Positions 15,071 through 16,441 of a stretch of DNA of 16,441 nucleotides are shown piece by piece (position 1 is the stretch's first letter; every line of letters begins with the position of its first letter). The DNA is taken from assembly GCA_947442905.1 (NCBI GenBank), contig CANEWV010000008.1, forward strand, positions 1-16,441, given 5' to 3'. The translations under genes were made by a program, and so were the position numbers. The notes under the pieces are model-generated. The model was not told the DNA's origin. It saw nothing but the letters and a program-made list of their open reading frames with translations, and made no database searches. Source of the stretch: Chitinophagaceae bacterium (GTDB taxonomy: Bacteria > Bacteroidota > Bacteroidia > Chitinophagales > Chitinophagaceae).

Positions 15071-15992
15071 AAGATGGCGTTGAAGTGATACGTAAAAAAT
15101 AATCTTCCAAAGAATGCATGGGTTTTACAGATAACACCCCAATACCCATTTCAACTAAATTTTTATGTAAAGTAGGGAGCAATTTTTCGTCGAGCTGCAT
15201 ACATATTTCTTTATCCGAAGAGCGGTCGATCAGTACATGACTCGCCCAGTTTGTTTGCATGAGCTGCTTTGTTGCCTCAATATTATTAAGTGTTTGAATG
15301 GCTACCACTGTTTTACTCGTGTCAAATAAATCTTTACTATCACCCTCTACTAATTTGCAACCTTTATCTATAATAATAAGCCTTGTGGCAACTTGTTCTA
15401 TTTCTGATAACAAGTGAGAAGAAACGAGAACTGTTTTTCCTTGTACTCTACTGAGTTGTAAAATTAAATTTCTGATGTCCGCAATGCCTTGTGGATCCAA
15501 TCCATTGGTAGGTTCGTCAAGTAAAATAAGTTGCGGGTCATTTACCATGGCCATGGCAATGGCAAGTCGTTGTTTCATCCCTTGCGAAAAAGTGCGGACC
15601 AAATCATGTGCTCTAGCAGCAAGTCCAACAACATCTAATTCATGTAATAGTTGCAGTCTGGTTTTTGATACGCCACTTAATGCAGAAAATATTTTTAAGT
15701 TTTGATACGCCGTTAAGTATTCATACATCGCTGGCTTTTCTATAACAGCACCAACATTTTGCATAATAGCAGCCCTGTTGGCTTGTAGTGGCATACCAAA
15801 AATTTCGATACTACCACAGGTTGGTGTTATCAGCGAAAGGAGCATGCGAATGGTGGTGCTTTTTCCTGCTCCATTTTGACCTAAAAAGCCATACACATCT
15901 CCTTTATTTACAGAAAATGATAGATCATTGACTGCTGTAAATTGATGCCCAAATTTTTTGGTGAGACCCTGCACTTGTATAACTGAAGACAT
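15063..15992 (-). CDS. ABC transporter ATP-binding protein (BcrA-like)
   Basis: A 309-residue ATPase that powers the adjacent ABC-2 permease. Walker A is GQNGAGKST at 38-46, the signature is the variant FSQGMKQ at 135-141, Walker B is LILLDEP at 155-161 with E160 the likely catalytic base, and the switch histidine is H193 in VSSHL. The AVIEKPAMYEYLTAYQNL stretch after the Q-loop is typical of bacitracin- and lantibiotic-type exporters. About 90 residues beyond the core form a C-terminal extension common in that group. I start at the ATG at 15992 (MSSVIQVQGL); an ATG at 16046 in frame would add 18 unusual residues and begin inside the terminator hairpin. It is the first gene of a three-gene operon with the permease and the LolA-like protein. 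Confidence 0.94.
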   Translation of the reverse strand: MSSVIQVQGLTKKFGHQFTAVNDLSFSVNKGDVYGFLGQNGAGKSTTIRMLLSLITPTCGSIEIFGMPLQANRAAIMQNVGAVIEKPAMYEYLTAYQNLKIFSALSGVSKTRLQLLHELDVVGLAARAHDLVRTFSQGMKQRLAIAMAMVNDPQLILLDEPTNGLDPQGIADIRNLILQLSRVQGKTVLVSSHLLSEIEQVATRLIIIDKGCKLVEGDSKDLFDTSKTVVAIQTLNNIEATKQLMQTNWASHVLIDRSSDKEICMQLDEKLLPTLHKNLVEMGIGVLSVKPMHSLEDYFLRITSTPSYV

Positions 15993-16030
15993 ACTATAAT
16001 AACAAACAAGTAGCCAAGATGTTCGGTAAT

Positions 16031-16060
16031 AAAAAAGCCCCCACAAAAGTGGAGGCTTTT
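16031..16060. terminator. Strong terminator downstream of atpA
   Basis: AAAAGCC-C-CCAC (16033-16044) and GTGG-A-GGCTTTT (16049-16060) form an 11-pair stem with one C/A mismatch and an AAAA tetraloop. On the minus strand the stem is followed by a run of six T reaching 16031, the standard layout for ending the atpA transcript. The plus-strand side also ends in TTTT, so it could work both ways. It isolates the ABC operon from the ATP synthase genes. Confidence 0.88.
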
Positions 16061-16079
16061 AAAAATATAGACAGTGCTA

Positions 16080-16441
16080 TTATTTGTATTGAGGCATTAA
16101 CCCTTTAGCTAATTCAACCATTTTGTTAAGGCCATCTTCAGGTAAATCTCCTTTTTTGAAGGCAGCTAAAACTTCAGGTAATTTGTTTTCCATTTCCATT
16201 AAGAAATGAGCTTCAAATTCTTTTACATTTTTAACAGCTACTTCACGAAGTAAACCTTGTGTACCTAAGTAAATGATTGCAACTTGCTTTTCTACGGTAA
16301 ATGGCGTGTACTGAGCTTGCTTTAAGATTTCTACGTTACGTGCACCTTTGTCAATTACAGATTTAGTGGCAGCATCAAGGTCTCCACCAAATTTAGAGAA
16401 GGCTTCTAACTCACGGTATAAAGCTTGGTCTAATTTAAGGG
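16080..16441 (-). CDS. atpA: ATP synthase F1 alpha subunit, C-terminal part
   Basis: Only the last 119 codons and the TAA (16080-16082) lie in the window; the gene continues beyond 16441. The visible part is the C-terminal helical domain of the F1 alpha subunit: LKLDQALYRELEAFSKFG followed by DLDAATKSVID, then EILKQAQYTPFTVEKQVAII, which align well with known AtpA proteins (YRELAAFSQF and DLDDAT in E. coli). The nucleotide-binding domain is outside the window. The end is intact and reads MPQYK. A strong terminator begins 20 bases after the stop, so atpA is the last gene of its transcript. The gamma-subunit gene atpG, which follows atpA in many bacteria, is not here. Confidence 0.95.
   Translation of the reverse strand, partial: LKLDQALYRELEAFSKFGGDLDAATKSVIDKGARNVEILKQAQYTPFTVEKQVAIIYLGTQGLLREVAVKNVKEFEAHFLMEMENKLPEVLAAFKKGDLPEDGLNKMVELAKGLMPQYK

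Noticed and set aside
13493..15992. Gliding-motility (Gld-type) ABC transporter
   Set aside because: The ATPase has BcrA-like features, the LolA-like gene is not part of the Gld set, and no other gld genes are present.
15993..16046. Extended N-terminus of the ABC ATPase from an ATG at 16046
   Set aside because: The extra 18 residues are not family-like, and the start would lie within the terminator hairpin at 16031-16060.
1..16441. Mobile elements, CRISPR arrays, defence genes, tRNA or rRNA genes
   Set aside because: No transposase or integrase, no regularly spaced repeats and no RNA-gene-like sequence were seen; nearly all sequence is accounted for by conserved genes with short spacers.

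Overview
The window looks like an ordinary chromosomal, mostly housekeeping segment of a Bacteroidota bacterium, probably of the Chitinophagaceae or a near relative. The placement rests on moderately AT-rich DNA, the ftsX / DUF3098 / uppP gene order, Bacteroidota-style proteins (DUF3108, a UMF1-type transporter, a LeuS with an extra block before its zinc-like domain) and several TAnnTTTG promoter boxes instead of E. coli-type promoters. I see no insertion sequence, prophage, CRISPR array, tRNA or rRNA, and no stretch over 300 bases without a gene.

Layout. Positions 1-2730 (-) hold leucyl-tRNA synthetase, lacking only its last residues. A 197-base divergent spacer with two facing-away -7 boxes leads into a plus-strand run: ftsX, a small DUF3098 membrane protein, uppP (undecaprenyl-diphosphate recycling), a UMF1-type MFS transporter with its own likely promoter, and an overlapping metallo-beta-lactamase-fold hydrolase (2928-7149). 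Convergent to this is a minus-strand pair, a flippase-like membrane protein followed by an exported DUF3108 protein (7176-8988). ruvC (9062-9625, +, TTG start) diverges from that pair and converges on a minus-strand block: rsmA, a D-2-hydroxyacid dehydrogenase, a terminator, greA and a HIT protein (9641-12281). pdxA (12401-13492, +) diverges from rsmA and ends directly against a minus-strand operon of ABC ATPase, ABC-2 permease and LolA-like periplasmic protein (13493-15992). A strong bidirectional terminator separates that operon from the end of atpA (16080-16441, -).

How the genes fit together. Three groups concern the envelope: FtsX/DUF3098/UppP (division-linked peptidoglycan hydrolysis and lipid carrier recycling), flippase-like/DUF3108, and ABC exporter/LolA-like. 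The rest is information processing and core metabolism: LeuS, RuvC, RsmA, GreA, PdxA, AtpA. The more interesting points are a possible leaderless rsmA transcript, a terminator hairpin just upstream of greA, the coupling of a LolA-like protein with an ABC-2 exporter, the absence of atpG after atpA, and paired promoter boxes between leuS and ftsX. I found no convincing undescribed system.
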